NCBI GenBank assembly: GCA_018902385.1
Contig: JABSSW010000005.1
Location: forward strand, 806,001 to 870,000
Source: Physcia stellaris
Taxonomy: Eukaryota > Ascomycota > Lecanoromycetes > Caliciales > Physciaceae
DNA length: 64,000 bases
Direction of reading: 5' to 3'
The notes under the pieces are model-generated. The model made no database searches, was not told the DNA's origin, and saw only the letters and a list, made by a program, of their open reading frames with translations. Numbering within the stretch: position 1 is the stretch's first letter; every line of letters begins with the position of its first letter. Made by a program: the position numbers and the translations under genes. Positions 22,741-35,094 of the stretch are shown piece after piece.

Positions 22741-23343
22741 TTATTCTTCCCTTTCTTCCTCGGGGATAAGCTCATTGTAGGCAGAACGTAATGCATCAAG
22801 AAACTTCTGATGCCTCTCAATGTCCTCAGATCCCCGAACATCCCAAGTCTCTAGTCTCGCCCTCATATATCTGAGGTGATACCTCCGACGCTCAATGCAA
22901 TATTCCCAATGACGTCTGATCCCATACGGCATTTCGACATTCGAACCTGATATGTGCTTGGAGAGCGCTACTATGTCCACTCCCCCGAGATCTGCTGGAT
23001 TGCCGGAGGTGTCCAAATCAGCTGATCCGGTTTTTCTGCACTCTTTCTGTAGCCATTCGACAACATGGGCTGTCATCCCGATGTAGATGTCTTGGACCCG
23101 ACTGAGTTCTATAGGGTCAATATATGACTTCTTGAGTTCCACTTCTCGCTCCCTTGCGACTGGGGTATCCCAGGACAATTCTGCGGTTGGCAGATCTGGC
23201 AACTTGTATCCAGAATTAGACATCTGAGTTTGCGGTGACTCCAATGGCTCATAGCTTCTTTCTCCAATAGCAGCTGCTCCGAAGGAATCTAGAATATCCG
23301 CCATCAATGCATCTATCTGTTGCCACTTTGGCTGGTTGTCCAT
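22741..23343 (-). CDS. Hypothetical protein, DUF6604-like (paralogue 1)
   Basis: A 200-codon single frame, start MDNQPKWQQ. The N-terminal 70 residues look disordered. The C-terminal part holds YIGMTAHVVEWLQKECRK, a spacer, then a helix-rich RRHWEYCIERRRYHLRYMRARLETWDV. The pattern Y-x3-T-x3-V-x-W-L followed about 60 residues later by an Arg-rich helix recurs in two neighbouring frames (24109-24447 and 24888-25259). It resembles the N-terminal DUF6604 region of large fungal proteins of unknown role. The assignment is from pattern memory only. Confidence 0.55.
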   Translation of the reverse strand: MDNQPKWQQIDALMADILDSFGAAAIGERSYEPLESPQTQMSNSGYKLPDLPTAELSWDTPVAREREVELKKSYIDPIELSRVQDIYIGMTAHVVEWLQKECRKTGSADLDTSGNPADLGGVDIVALSKHISGSNVEMPYGIRRHWEYCIERRRYHLRYMRARLETWDVRGSEDIERHQKFLDALRSAYNELIPEEEREE

Positions 23344-24108
23344 CGCTGTTCAATGGTAGGTTACCTTCGGGGATAGCAACATCGGACAGAAATCGACCAT
23401 TATAACCTTATAAGCCGTACTGGTTGACGTTTCGCAGTTAGCAATCATCATCGAACATATAAGACAAACGTGGTCCAGCCACGTCATCAAAGGTCCATGT
23501 GGCAAACCAGATACGTCTCCAATCTTTGTTTGCATAAGTAAACGCACAACCAACGAAAGATTACTGCCATAATCCATTGCTAGCTGAGTGGACGATCTCT
23601 TACTATTGTCAGTCCTGTTGCGTCTTTTTTGCGCAATACTACACTGCCTGTAGTGACCTTATCTGAAGTCTTAGTGATATCATTAAGGAAACAACTTCAG
23701 GCTTCCTGTAGCCTTTACACGATCATTAAGTCGAGACCGATCTACGTCATTCCCGCATACATTACTCAGTGTTATTTCTGTTTATCTAGGAACTATGGTA
23801 GTAATCAACATGCATCATAACCTGACGAATTGGGCTTCAAATCGAGCGCACTACTTCCAGAGACTATCCATGTCTTGGCTAGACACGTATTTTCCTCCCC
23901 ACTCCTGGTGAGTAAAGCAGGGTTAGGAAAGTTCGAGAAGCTAATGTTGATGAGGCCTGAAACGCAAATGCGCTTGCTTTCAGGGTATCTGACTACTATT
24001 TGTCACAGTTGGGGGTTCCAATCCAGGACTCTGTCTAAGCATATCATACGCACTTGTGAGACTTAGCAGGAAGGTTAGCTTGGTCCCGATCTCGATATAG
24101 GATACGTC
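23344..24108. other. Spacer in the DUF6604-like cluster
   Basis: Short frames only. A 75-codon minus frame (23577-23350) might be an upstream exon of paralogue 1, but I find no splice support. Confidence 0.4.
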
Positions 24109-24447
24109 TCACGCTTCTGTAAAATCAGAATGAGCTCTTGTCCTCTCGATCCTAGTGAAATCCCACGCCTCCTCCCGGTCACGATGGTATTTGATGACTT
24201 TTCTCCGTAGGACGATCACCCTAATGAATAGCTCACTAATAAGTCGTGGCATAAGTACATTGCGCCTTCTTATTGCGTACACCCAACCGAACAACGAAGG
24301 GATTGATGGCACAAGGTCATCCTCAATGCCATTTGCTGCCCCGGTCATCCATCGGACTATCTCCTTGGTTCCCTGAGTGTAAAGGTCTGCTAGCCGCTCC
24401 CGTAAATGAGACGATAGGTAAGAGGACTCTGGCATCGTTGTTGACAT
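24109..24447 (-). CDS. Hypothetical protein, DUF6604-like (paralogue 2, possibly partial)
   Basis: A 112-codon frame starting MSTTMPESSYLS. It contains LYTQGTKEIVRWMTGAANG, then IRRRNVLMPRLISELFIRVIVLRRKVIKYHRDREEAWDF. The same two blocks occur in the same order in paralogues 1 and 3. It is shorter than paralogue 1. A minus frame just upstream (24674-24390, with VRCQVC) may or may not belong to it. Confidence 0.45.
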   Translation of the reverse strand: MSTTMPESSYLSSHLRERLADLYTQGTKEIVRWMTGAANGIEDDLVPSIPSLFGWVYAIRRRNVLMPRLISELFIRVIVLRRKVIKYHRDREEAWDFTRIERTRAHSDFTEA

Positions 24448-24887
24448 TCTCGAACTGCTCGTTCCAATTTCAATGTCGAAGGTCTATCTACACCTACTTG
24501 GATGATTTGGCTCACATTTAAGACATCAATTAACGATGCTTTGCAAACTTGACAGCGAACAGAGTCGATCTGTTTGTCTCCCATTACTTGTATTTCGCAA
24601 ACAGAATGGCATAGGATTCCGAAGTTGATGAAGTTTGAGACGGTACTACTGGCTCGTTGTACTACCACAGGCAAATTCAGGCTACGTGTTCAGATTTCCT
24701 CTTACATATCTCCCTTTGATTCCGTGACTGATGTCTGACCAACGCAATCACATCTCACTAACCCATGAGCAAACGCGCCTCAACCATTGAACCATCTTAG
24801 AAGCATCCCACGCCTGATCATTCACTGACTCAACATCATTCTCTAATACGAATTTTGGCAGCCCGGAAATGTTTTGATACCTTGATC

Positions 24888-25259
24888 ATGGAAGCAACGG
24901 CCAATGAACTTCTCCGCTGGGAAGAAACGTATATCAAGGCGACGAAAGTGGCCACGGATTGGCTTCATAAGGCAGGGGATCAAAAATGTTCTATCAAAAG
25001 TACCACACAAGAATCCGAGGCGTGGATCAGAGAAGCAGCCACACTAGCTTATACCCTCAAAAATAAGTTACCGGCCGCCGAATGGACGCAATGGAGGGAA
25101 GGGATCAGGACCCGCAAGAAGATGCTCGATTATTGGAAAGCGAGGATTGAGCCATGGGATCTTCAGCGGAAGGAGTGGGATACAAGGCATCGCAATTTCT
25201 TGAGGGCGTGCGTAAAAGGTTTCTGCACTCCGGTGAATATCCAAGTTGACGAATTGTAG
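24888..25259 (+). CDS. Hypothetical protein, DUF6604-like (paralogue 3)
   Basis: An ATG at 24888 opens 123 codons; the frame is open upstream to 24855 and an upstream exon is possible. It contains TYIKATKVATDWLHKAGD, then LAYTLKNKLPAAEWTQWREGIRTRKKMLDYWKARIEPWDLQRKEWDTRHRNFLRA. The end (YWKARIEPWDLQRKEWDTRHRNFL) aligns well by eye with paralogue 1 (YMRARLETWDVRGSEDIERHQKFL). It is on the opposite strand to the other two copies. Small size and lack of further domains suggest truncated relatives of a larger protein. Confidence 0.5.
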   Translation: MEATANELLRWEETYIKATKVATDWLHKAGDQKCSIKSTTQESEAWIREAATLAYTLKNKLPAAEWTQWREGIRTRKKMLDYWKARIEPWDLQRKEWDTRHRNFLRACVKGFCTPVNIQVDEL

Positions 25260-26660
25260 GTTAGAAGACGCGTATGAGACGGTCACCGCGGAGCACTAAG
25301 GTACTGGGGAGAGGTTAGATTTTGAGATCCTAGACTTGAAGCATTTTCACGGGGTGAAGAAAGGGGCATTGGGGTCTGGATGCTTTCCTGCCAGTCTGCA
25401 ACGCGAGAGTGATAGAATGACGAAACGTTGGTGTCGAGGTACCTTATGCTCACTTGACACTATCAGTCACCGAACGATCCCTTACCACTTACTTTCTCAA
25501 CCACCTCTCCCTCTTCCCTCCGCTTTCCTCCTCCTCTCCTCCCCAACAATCCACTCTCCCGCCCTCTCAAACGTCCTTACAAACCCCTTAAGCTCCTCAC
25601 CCCCTACATCACCCCCGACGCCCAACTCCCCATCTCCTTCGCATCCTCACCAACCATTCCCCAATCCAAAACCCCCTCTCTTGAATCTCAGGTCCTCCAA
25701 AATCAGTGCTCACCACGGCATCCACCAACTCAAGTATATCAAACTCAGAGAGCGGACAGTCCCGGCCCTTCATTAGCGGTGGCCGAGACCGAGCAGCCAG
25801 TCTCGGATGAAGATAGTGTTTGTAAGGTAGAGCTGTTCTGCTGCCTGCTGGGTTAAGCAAGCGACTACTTTGGTGTGGGCGTGGATGGGGATTGAGGTCA
25901 GGAGGGTTGGGAATGATTCTAGGGATTTGGGCTTTGGGGTCGGTGGGTGTGGGAGGGTTTTTGTTGTTGAAGATGAAGATGGTGGAGATCTTGGATGGCG
26001 GAGTGGGTGAGGGTTGCGGGCTCGGAGTGGATCGTGGGGATGGAGCGTCCATTCGAGTTAATCTATTGGGCAGCAATTCATGCTATTTATTTCTGTCTTT
26101 GGGTGGATTTCGGACTGAAGATGGGATGGTAAGATGAGGTTGTAGTCGAAGCAGAAGAGCTTTTTCGGACATAGATGTATGGGCATGAGAATGTATCTAG
26201 GATATAACAATGTTATCGTGTCGTGTTGCAATGAATACAAAGGCCTGGCTCGCTTCATGGCGTGATGTTGGGTAACAAAGACTGATAACTCTAGAGCCCG
26301 TCAACCAAACAGGTATGGCCCATCATGGGGCTGCGACGTTGTTAATCACAAGGGATTCTGTGGATTGCTGATGACTGAGCCAGGAAAGCTGATGTTGTTG
26401 ACCTTTTAAAGGTTGGTTTTGATAAGCTTTGTAAACTTACGATATTTATCTCACTGATCGACTCTCGTAAGTCATCTCTGATGAAATACATGTTAGGGGT
26501 TTATCATGGCGCTGAAACTAAAATTGCAGCAGGGAAGCCTTCTTAATGTCTAGTTATACAGTCTCTAACCCTACGCACAAAATTAGGGTAGGCTTGAAGC
26601 AATATGCTGAACTCTAAAGTAAATCAAGCGCATTCTCTCCGCATCCAATTAGTGAAATTT
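25260..26660. other. Intergenic region before the AT-rich block
   Basis: Contains a pyrimidine-rich stretch (25500-25700) and a 155-codon minus frame (26076-25609). That frame has a Pro-rich N-terminal half and a more ordinary C-terminal half (FDILELVDAVVSTDFGGPEIQERGFWIGEW). I do not recognise it, and Pro richness from pyrimidine tracts makes chance likely. No RNA gene is seen. Confidence 0.4.
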
Positions 26661-28885
26661 AGCGTGTTTTCACGCGATTTTTTTTTTTCATTTCAATTAT
26701 CATTATTTTATCAAATTTACGTGTATATGTGTATAATTCAATGAAAAAATTCGATAATATATAAACATTCAATAATTGAAATATGATTATATTCGAAATT
26801 CGTTTGAAATTATTAAATTATTTTCAAATATTTCGAAACGTTTTCAAATTTTTTTATTGATCAAAGCATTCGTATGATTATTTTTTCGAATCATAATATT
26901 TTGAAAACATTTATATAACACGCATAAATTCATTTTACATGTTATACAATAATCAAACGTTTTACGATTCGAACGATGTTGTATATTGACATTTTTGAAA
27001 ATACATGTTTGACGTTTTCGAAATTTGATGTAAAAATTAATCAAACAATCATTTTACATACAATAAATTGATTTGACACATTTTGACGATTGATATATGA
27101 TATTTGAATTTCGTAAAAATTCATTAATTAATTTTTGAATAAATACACGTCGATTTCGATAATCAAAATTCGTTTGTGATTGATAATAATTTCAAACGAT
27201 GTATGTATTCGTATTAATCGAATTTATCATGTATTCGATCATTCGTTTCGTTTATTTAAATTGTTCGAATCGTGATATCGTCAATTCATTTCGAAATTGA
27301 TTTGCACGATTTACATAATTTATATAAAAATTGTATTGCATTGCAATAATGAATTGTTTGACGACGATTTTATTGAAATCGTTTCAAAAAAAAACATCGA
27401 TCGTAAATCGAATTTTTCGTAATGTTTGTTTGTTTATTTGTGAAATATATGCAATAATAACAAATGAAATCATATAATTACGTTCGAAATTTTTTCAAAC
27501 GAAACAATTGATTAATTCGTTTACAATTCGATGTATTCATTGTTTTAAATTCAATTGTGATTTGTTTGCAACAATTATTTTTTTCAATTTCAATAATATA
27601 TCAAATGCGTTGTTTCGTACAATGTCACAAATATCGACATTGAAAATCAAAAAATTTTTGACGAAATGAAAATTCGTGAAAAAATCGTCGATAAAACAAA
27701 CAAAATGTTGATGACGTAAATTGTGTATAATTCGTTCGCAAAAAATATATATTATTTTTTTCGTAAATGCAAAATGAATCGTCGTAACAATAATTTCGAT
27801 AATGTTTTTTTTGCGTTTTCAAATCGTTTTTGAAAATATATCGATCGTGATATCGTTTTTGTGATATTCGAAATTATCGCGAAATTTTCATATTATGAAA
27901 TCGTGTAAAATGTTTTTATCATTAATTAAAACGTATAAAACGAAACTTTTTCGTTGATTTGTGTAATAAACGAAATTTGTTATTTTTACGATAATGAAAC
28001 TCGATTGCGAATTCGTTTATTGCAAAATAATTTTCAAAACGAATAAACGAATATAATTGAAATTTGAAAACGTTCAAAACGTTTTCGATTTTTCAAAATT
28101 ATGATGCATTGTTGTATGATATTTGTTGATTATATTCAACGTTCAAATGACGTTCAATAATTTGATATCGATCGCGATTGAATAATAAATTGTGAAAATT
28201 TTTTTGAAATCAAAATGATTGAATTATTGCGTTTTTTGCAAAATGTTAAATCATGAAAATGCGTATAACAATTCATTAACGTAATTTTATCATAATAAAT
28301 TAAATTTAATTGATTTTTTTGATGTAAATTTTTTGATTGATGTAATGAAACAATAAATCGAATATCGATTGCAAAAAAAACAAAAACAATTAAACGAATT
28401 TTCAAAACGTCATACAAACGTAATTCAATTGAAATGATCGATAAATAAATATAATAAAAAATGTATAATCAAATTCAAACGTTTAAACGATTTTTTTTAT
28501 TTCAATACAATGAAACGTTGTTTTTTCGATTTCGAAATGAAAACGTTTGCATCGACGCGTGTTTTTTTTTTGCACGATGATTAATTCAAATGTTGATTCA
28601 ACAAATAACATGTTGTTTATATAATATAATAGATTCGATTCAAACGATTCAAACGACGTCGCAATGATCAAAATAAACGTATTATTGATAAAATAATAAT
28701 AATTGCAAATGAAAAAAAAATCACGAAATAAACACGTTAAATTTCATTAATTGAATGCGAAAAAAATTTGTGTTCGTTTATATATCAATAAATTTATTGT
28801 TCAATCAACGTACGTTTATTCGTCAATTAACGCGTTGATTGATTAATGAACAAAAATTGATCAATGAACGCGTTGATTGATCAAT
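26661..28885. other. Very AT-rich decayed DNA, origin unknown
   Basis: The same extreme composition as the retrotransposons to the right (C almost only before A or G), but I find no recognisable pol domain or LTR. Several minus frames of 62-87 codons are open simply because stops are rare under this mutation pattern. It is the left flank of element E1, so it is probably an older repeat. Near its right end (about 28828-28885), two copies of a palindromic motif with core aacgcgtt occur about 33 bp apart. Confidence 0.5.
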
Positions 28886-28890
28886 ATTCA

Positions 28891-29114
28891 TATTATAAAC
28901 ATGTTTGACAAATAAATTTGACAAATAGATAATTAATATAATATGTGATCGAACAACGAATTATGTTTTAATTTTACGTTGAAATTAACGTGATTTAAAA
29001 TTTGACGTCGTACATTGTTTGCAATTTTAACATTTTGTATTTATTTGTTTTTGCAAATTTATTGTTTTTGTTTAATTAATCAATAATACGTTTATTCAAA
29101 CACGATTCATAATA
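28891..29114 (+). repeat. E1 left (5') LTR
   Basis: Matches 52845-53052 over its whole length and, inverted, 53592-53814. Shared blocks include gtttgacaaataaattt, tgtttttgcaaatttattg and aatacgtttattcaaacac. TSD attca immediately left. Confidence 0.85.
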
Positions 29115-29341
29115 TTACAATAAATTTTCAATTTTATCGCTCGTCGTGATATACAAACGTTCAAAAATAAAATTTCAAATCGATCAAGTTTTTTTGACGA
29201 AACAAACGACGAAAAATTTTGTTGATTAAACAAACAATCAAAAATTCTTTTGACGAAACATTTAACGAAAATCGTAAAATAACAATCGAATTTTCACGCA
29301 AACGACGATATTTTCGACGATAAAAAACGACGAAAAAAAAA

Positions 29342-30058
29342 TTGATTCGATTGATTTTTTTTTTATCATTTTTCAATTTTTCATTTTTAATTATGATTCG
29401 AAATTATCACGAAACAATTTTTTTCGAATTTTTTATTTCGATGAAACAACGTTTCAAAACGTTACGTTTCAATGTGAATCGTATGTTGCACGAAATCAAT
29501 GATAATTTTTTCGACAAAAATTTCGTCGAACAAATCAAACGTCGTCGATTTGTTTCAACGATCGAATTCATAAAAATGAAACATAACGAAATTATTTATT
29601 TTTTGAATATCGTCATTATCGATCAATTGAAATGATAAATCAATCAAAAAATTATCGATTTTTTGAAAAAATTTGATCGATTACGTATTGATCGTGACAA
29701 TTATTTAAACGTTTTGATTCAATATCAAAATTTATACAATATCGTCAACGTCGATCGTGACGAATTGATTAATACAAACGTTGAATTCGATGAAATTCGT
29801 AAAAAAATAAATATATTGAAAATTAATTACGAACAAACGCGTGATCGATTTTTAATCAAACAACACGATTTCATTTTTTTCAAAATAAATTACGACGTTT
29901 TGTTAATCACGATTCGCGATCGTACACGAAATTCTAATAACGACGATGAAAATAACGACGACGAAATCAACGTAATTAATTTTTTCAATAAAAACAAACG
30001 ACGTTCAAAAATTCATTCAAATTCTTTTAAATTCATCGACGAAATAAAATTTATTTAA
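29342..30058 (+). pseudogene. E1 gag remnant
   Basis: Two adjacent plus frames (29342-29635 and 29663-30058) are separated by a short gap with stops. The second is rich in charged residues with a coiled-coil-like DRDNYLNVLIQYQNLYN. They have almost no Gly or Trp, as expected after CpY mutation. Position directly after the 5' LTR and before protease suggests gag; no zinc knuckle is visible in these frames. Confidence 0.5.
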
Positions 30059-30253
30059 CGTGTTTGAAAAACAAAAATGCACGATAAAATGACGATCAAC
30101 GTCGATTATTACGACACGAACATAATCGCAATCATTATTGTAATTGATTAAATTAAAAATATTATCGATAATTACATACAATCGATACGTAATATCGACA
30201 TAAATCATTTCAAAAATTGATATATAATGTTGAAATTTCTAAATTTCATTTTC

Positions 30254-30449
30254 TATTGAAAAAATCATGAATAATTATCATTTTATTGTTTTGAATTTCG
30301 TTATTTTTGTAACATACATGAAATAAAAACACAAAAAATGTGCGAATGTCAAAACATTAATTTCAACAAAAACGCATTAATTTTTTTTTCGTCAAATTAT
30401 ATCAATTGATTTCTTGATTATTTTTTTGCGAAAATTGTATTTTTCAATA
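30254..30449 (+). repeat. Solo LTR of the E2 family inside E1
   Basis: A 196-bp copy of the LTR found at 33894-34092, 50961-51159 and 57838-58036 (tattgaaaaaatcatgaat ... attgtatttttcaata). It is flanked on both sides by ttttc (30249-30253 and 30450-30454), a 5-bp TSD. No internal E2 sequence is attached, so it is a product of LTR-LTR recombination. Confidence 0.85.
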
Positions 30450-31109
30450 TTTTCGAAAATTTTGATTTCAAACGCAATATACGTATTCAATTTCGAACAT
30501 TGATTATGAATGTGCAAAATTTTCAATTTTTTTATTTTATTTTTTTTCGTTTTAACAATTCAATCGATTATAACGAAATCATCAAAATCGAAAAATTAAT
30601 AAAAAAAATCTTTTGAAATTTGAAAAAAACAATAAATGTATATTTTTGCGAATTCATTACGTTCGACGAAATTCGAATTATTTTGCAACAAATATACAAT
30701 CAACAATCAAATTTTCGAAAAAAAAAATCGCGACACGTTATCAACGTTTTGAATTGTTTCAATTCAAATCAATTTTTGTCGTTTCGATTTCGATGTTTTT
30801 TACGAAATTTGTTATTTCGATTTTTTTCGTAAAATTTGTCGTTTATTTTCATTTCAACGTTGAAATCAAAATTCGTAATTCGATAATTAATAAATTGATC
30901 GTTTCGAACAATTTTTCACATGCGATGAAATCGATCACGTATAAAAAAAATATTCGAACGTTTATAAATATCAAAAACGTCATTGACACAAAATGCAAAT
31001 ATTTTACATAAATATAATTAACGAATCGAACGAACTTAATTCAAAAAATTGATAATTTACATTAAAAACGCGATTAATAAATGTTTAAATTTTTTTTTAT
31101 CATGACAAA

Positions 31110-33790
31110 TTGTTTGATTTTTTTGTCAAACGATTTTTAATCATCAATTGTACGTTGTCATTCAACGATAATAATTATAAATTAGAAATTTTAATAAACA
31201 TTGATGCAATTGATTATATTTTTATTGATAAAAAAATTGCGCAATTTGTATACAACATGTTGAACATAAACTTTGTATTTTTATTAAAATCGAAATTTAT
31301 TATTGAATTCGACAATCGTCAAATTTTTCAATAATTTATATCAATTATTTCAAATTGACAATTGATTTGCATTTCGAATTAACAATTTTTTTGTTTTCAT
31401 CGATTTGAACAATTATTCGATAATTTTAAAAAAATCGTGAATAAACAAACATGAAATTATTTTGAATATAATTTACGATAAATTGATTTTTAAATCGTTC
31501 AAATATAATCATCATGACAATATATTCATCAAAATAATGCAAATTCGAAATTTGAAAATTTTTGATTCAAATTGTCGATAAAACGTATTTAATTGACGTC
31601 GCGATGTTTTTTTATCGAAAATAAATAACGCGAAACATATTGTTACAATAAAATTTCGATATACGATTTTATTTCGTTCGCAATTTATTTTTTCAACGTT
31701 TTATGTACAAAACGAATCAAACGTATTCGATTCAAAATGTTTCGATTGTTTTATTTATTCGAAAATCGATCAAAATGACGAATTTTTCGTCGTTAAATCA
31801 AATCATTCAAAAATCGATATTACAACAATTACGAAAACGACATTCGTTAAAAAAAAAACTTGAAAAAACAACGCAACAAACGTTGAAAAATCAAAAAATA
31901 ACAATTCGAAATTTTTTCATTTTCGAAATTAAATTCAGACGATTCGATGAATATCGCGATAATTAATGCGATTTTTTTTTGTTTATTCGTCGATTTCAAA
32001 AATCGAAAACAAAAAATGCAATGTTTTTTCATTACGATTAATCAAATCGATTTCGCATTCAAAATATTGCGAATTAATTTTAAATCGTTGAAAATTCTCG
32101 TCATAATTAAAAATTTTGAAACAAAAACAAATCAAATCGATTTTTGAACGTATAATGAAAAAAATATCGAAATATTTTAAATATTTGTCAAAATTATTTG
32201 ATTTTCAAAAAACAATTTAATTGTCGTCGCATCAAATTTACGATTATAAAATCGAATTTTTAAACGATAAAAATACATTGTTTCGAAATCGAATATATTT
32301 TTTGTTCGAATTCAAATTTCAAAAACTCAAAAAATATTTGAAAAATAATTTTCAAAAAAAATTCATCGTATTTAATCAAACAACATACGTTTTGTTCGTT
32401 TTATTTACAATCAAATCAAATGATTAATTACGTTTGTGTGTGAATTATCGACGATTTAATTACATCACGAAACGCAATCGATATTTTATTTCTTTAATCG
32501 AAAAAATTTTAATTAAAATGCAAAATTGCAAATATTTAATCAAATTGAATATTATATCGATTTTCAACAAATTTTGAATGAAAAAAAAAATGAAAAATTT
32601 ATCACGTTTGTTATTTTCATGAAATCGTACAAATATCAAATATTATTTTTCGAAACGATCAACGAATTCGCGAATTGACAACATTATATAAACGATTTGT
32701 TGTTCAATTTTTTGAACGATTTTTGTTAAATTTATTTAAATGATATTTTTATTTACAACAAAATCAAAAAAAAAACACATTGTTCATGTTCGTAAAATGT
32801 TGAAAAAATTCAAAAAAATCGAATTACAAATGAATATTGAAAAATGCGAATTTTTTAAAAAAAAATATTTTTGAATGTTATATTATCGATAAATGATTTT
32901 CGCATAAATTCGAAAAAAATAAAAATTATTGTTAATTGAAAACGTTTTACAAATTTGAAAAAAATATAAATTTTCGTAAATTTCGTTAATTTTTACAAAC
33001 GATTTATTCGTGATTTTTCGAAAAAAATTCGAATTTTCATTCGAATGATCAAAAAGTTCGTAAATTTCGAATGAATTGTTGAAATCGAAAATATTTTCAA
33101 TTTTTTCAAAAAAACGATAATCGAAATTTTCATATTACGACATTACGATCGAATCAAACAAATCATTTTGAAAATTGATTTTTTTGATTACGTTAATGCG
33201 AAAATATTATTTCAATACGACGACGAAAAAGTTTTACATTTCGTTGTTTTTTATAATCGCAACATGATTTCAATTGAATACAATTACGAAATTTATAACA
33301 AAAAATTGTTGATTATTATTCGTTGTTTAAAACATTGACGTTTTAAATTTGAAAACATTGAAAAATCGATTAAAATTTTCATCGATTATAAAAGTTTAAA
33401 AATTTTTATGACGTCAAAGAAATTAATTTTTCGTTAAATTCGTTGAACAAATTTTTTTTCGAAATTCAATATTGTCATTCAATTTCAATTCGAAATTCAA
33501 AACGTTAAAACAAATGTTTTGATTCGTATGTTTGATTCACGATCAAAAAACGATATTGACAAACGATATCAATATCGAAAACAAATATTGTTTATTTCGA
33601 AACGATTCAAAATTTACGCGATGAAAATTGACGAAATTATTTACGAACGAATTTTTGTTGTCAACAAAATTAACGATGATTGCACGATTTATCGTAAAAT
33701 CATCGAACAAAATTTCATTTTAATGAATGAAATTGATTTACGAAATTGCGTTAAAAAAAATGACGTTTTGTATCGAAAAAATCGATTTTG
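31110..33790 (+). pseudogene. E1 protease-RT-RNase H remnant
   Basis: 31110-31334 resembles the Ty3 protease region (LEILINIDAIDYIFIDKKIAQ, where the active-site Asp-Ser-Gly would be Asp-x-x after mutation). 32221-32427 holds the segment before RT (HQIYDYKIEFLNDKNTLF, KKYLKNNFQKKFI). Around 32727-32765 an RT palm motif reads YLNDIFIYN, so the catalytic YLDD is now YLND. 33519-33788 ends with the RNase H/tether-like part. Many stops interrupt it. The coding order continues at 51.16 kb after the E2 insertion. Confidence 0.7.
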
Positions 33791-33893
33791 AATGTTCGTC
33801 GATGTTTTTTTATTCGTTGATTTTTTCAAAAAAATTCATGAATTTTTTGTTTCGAAACATTCAAATTTTAATCGCATAAAAAATTTTATACGT

Positions 33894-34092
33894 TATTGAA
33901 AAAATCATAAATAATTATCATTTTATTGTTTTAAATTTCGTTATTTTAAATAAGTTACATGCAAATAAAAACACAAAAAATGTGCGAATGTCAAAACATT
34001 AATTTCAACAAAAACGCATTAATTTTTTTTTCGTCAAATTATATCAATTGAATTTTGATTGCAACACATTTGCGAAAATTGTATTTTTAACA
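33894..34092 (+). repeat. E2 left LTR
   Basis: 199 bp, beginning tattgaaaa (probably an original TGTTGAAAA) and ending ttttaaca. TSD tacgt on its left at 33889-33893. Confidence 0.85.
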
Positions 34093-34167
34093 TTTTTTTA
34101 CAATAATCGCTTGTGTCATTTGCATTGTATTTTAACGAATTTGATCAATTTGAAATTTTCGTGCAAA

Positions 34168-34269
34168 CTTTTTCAACGATGTAATTTTTTCAACGATGTG
34201 ACTTTTTCAACGATGTGATTTTTTCAACGATGTGATTTTTTCAACGATGTGATTTTCTTAACGATGTAT
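34168..34269 (+). repeat. 17-bp tandem repeat in E2 (six units)
   Basis: Consensus ttttttcaacgatgtga, six consecutive units with few differences. The related E2-family copy at 58113-58163 has three units, so copy number varies between copies. Confidence 0.9.
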
Positions 34270-34894
34270 TGTTTGAAATTTTCGAACAAGTTTTTTCAAC
34301 ATGATATATTTTGAATCATGCATCGATGTGAAAATTGCAAAAACGAACGAATCGAAATTCGATGATTTAATGATTTCAAATATGACGTAAAATCGAATTG
34401 TAAAACGTGCGATCGAACATCTGAAAAATTGCAATCGTGTTTTGAATTTTCATGAAATGAAATATCGATGCGAAATTCGATATTTAAAATTGAATAAACG
34501 ATACATCATAAAACAAATATTCTGTATTTGAATTTTGCGATGACGAACGAAAATGCGAATCACATCATGTAATATCATTGTGAATTTCAAAATTTTCAAA
34601 TATTTATTGCAATATCAATGAGTCGATATTTATTCAATTTGATTGTAAAAAATTCATAAAATATGTCGACGAAATGCGCAAAGTTGAAAACGATCGAAAA
34701 ATCGATATAAAAAACATGCATCGATGCAAAAAATGCAAATTCGAACTTTTTTGATTTGATTAAATTTTGTCAGAAAATCAAATCGATTAATATGCGAAAA
34801 AATCAAATATTTTCAACATTATTTGTTTTTTTTGATCGAGTTTTTGTTTTTTTTGATCGAATTTCTGTTTTGCAAAATCGAAATGTAATGATTG

Positions 34895-35094
34895 CATAAT
34901 ACGTTTTTTCGAAACGATATTATGTGACTTTTATAATCGTATCTGTACAATACGCTTTCTCGAAATTGTATTGTTTAATTTTATCGAATTTCGAATGTGT
35001 AATGACTGAATAATACGCTTTTTCGAAACGATACTATCTAGTTTGTTTTTTTCTAATTACAATACGTCAATACGTTTTTTCGAAATTGCATTGA
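34895..35094. repeat. Array of imperfect palindromes in E2
   Basis: Four consecutive short inverted repeats share a loop-like core cg-ttt-tcgaaa. Examples: arms cataata/tattatg at 34895-34924 and acaatac/gtattgt at 34947-34974; weaker versions near 35008-35038 and 35067-35094. An equivalent array occurs at 58825-59061. Confidence 0.75.

Noticed and set aside
25609-26076. 155-codon Pro-rich minus frame
   Set aside because: The Pro-rich half derives from a pyrimidine/purine-biased tract; no family recognised, so it is mentioned only in the intergenic entry.
28828-28885. Terminal inverted repeats of a DNA transposon (palindromic aacgcgtt motifs)
   Set aside because: Two direct copies of a short palindrome lie next to each other; no partner at the other end and no transposase were found.
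34168-34269. CRISPR-like array
   Set aside because: Units are directly adjacent without spacers, are 17 bp, and the host is a fungus; it is a minisatellite.
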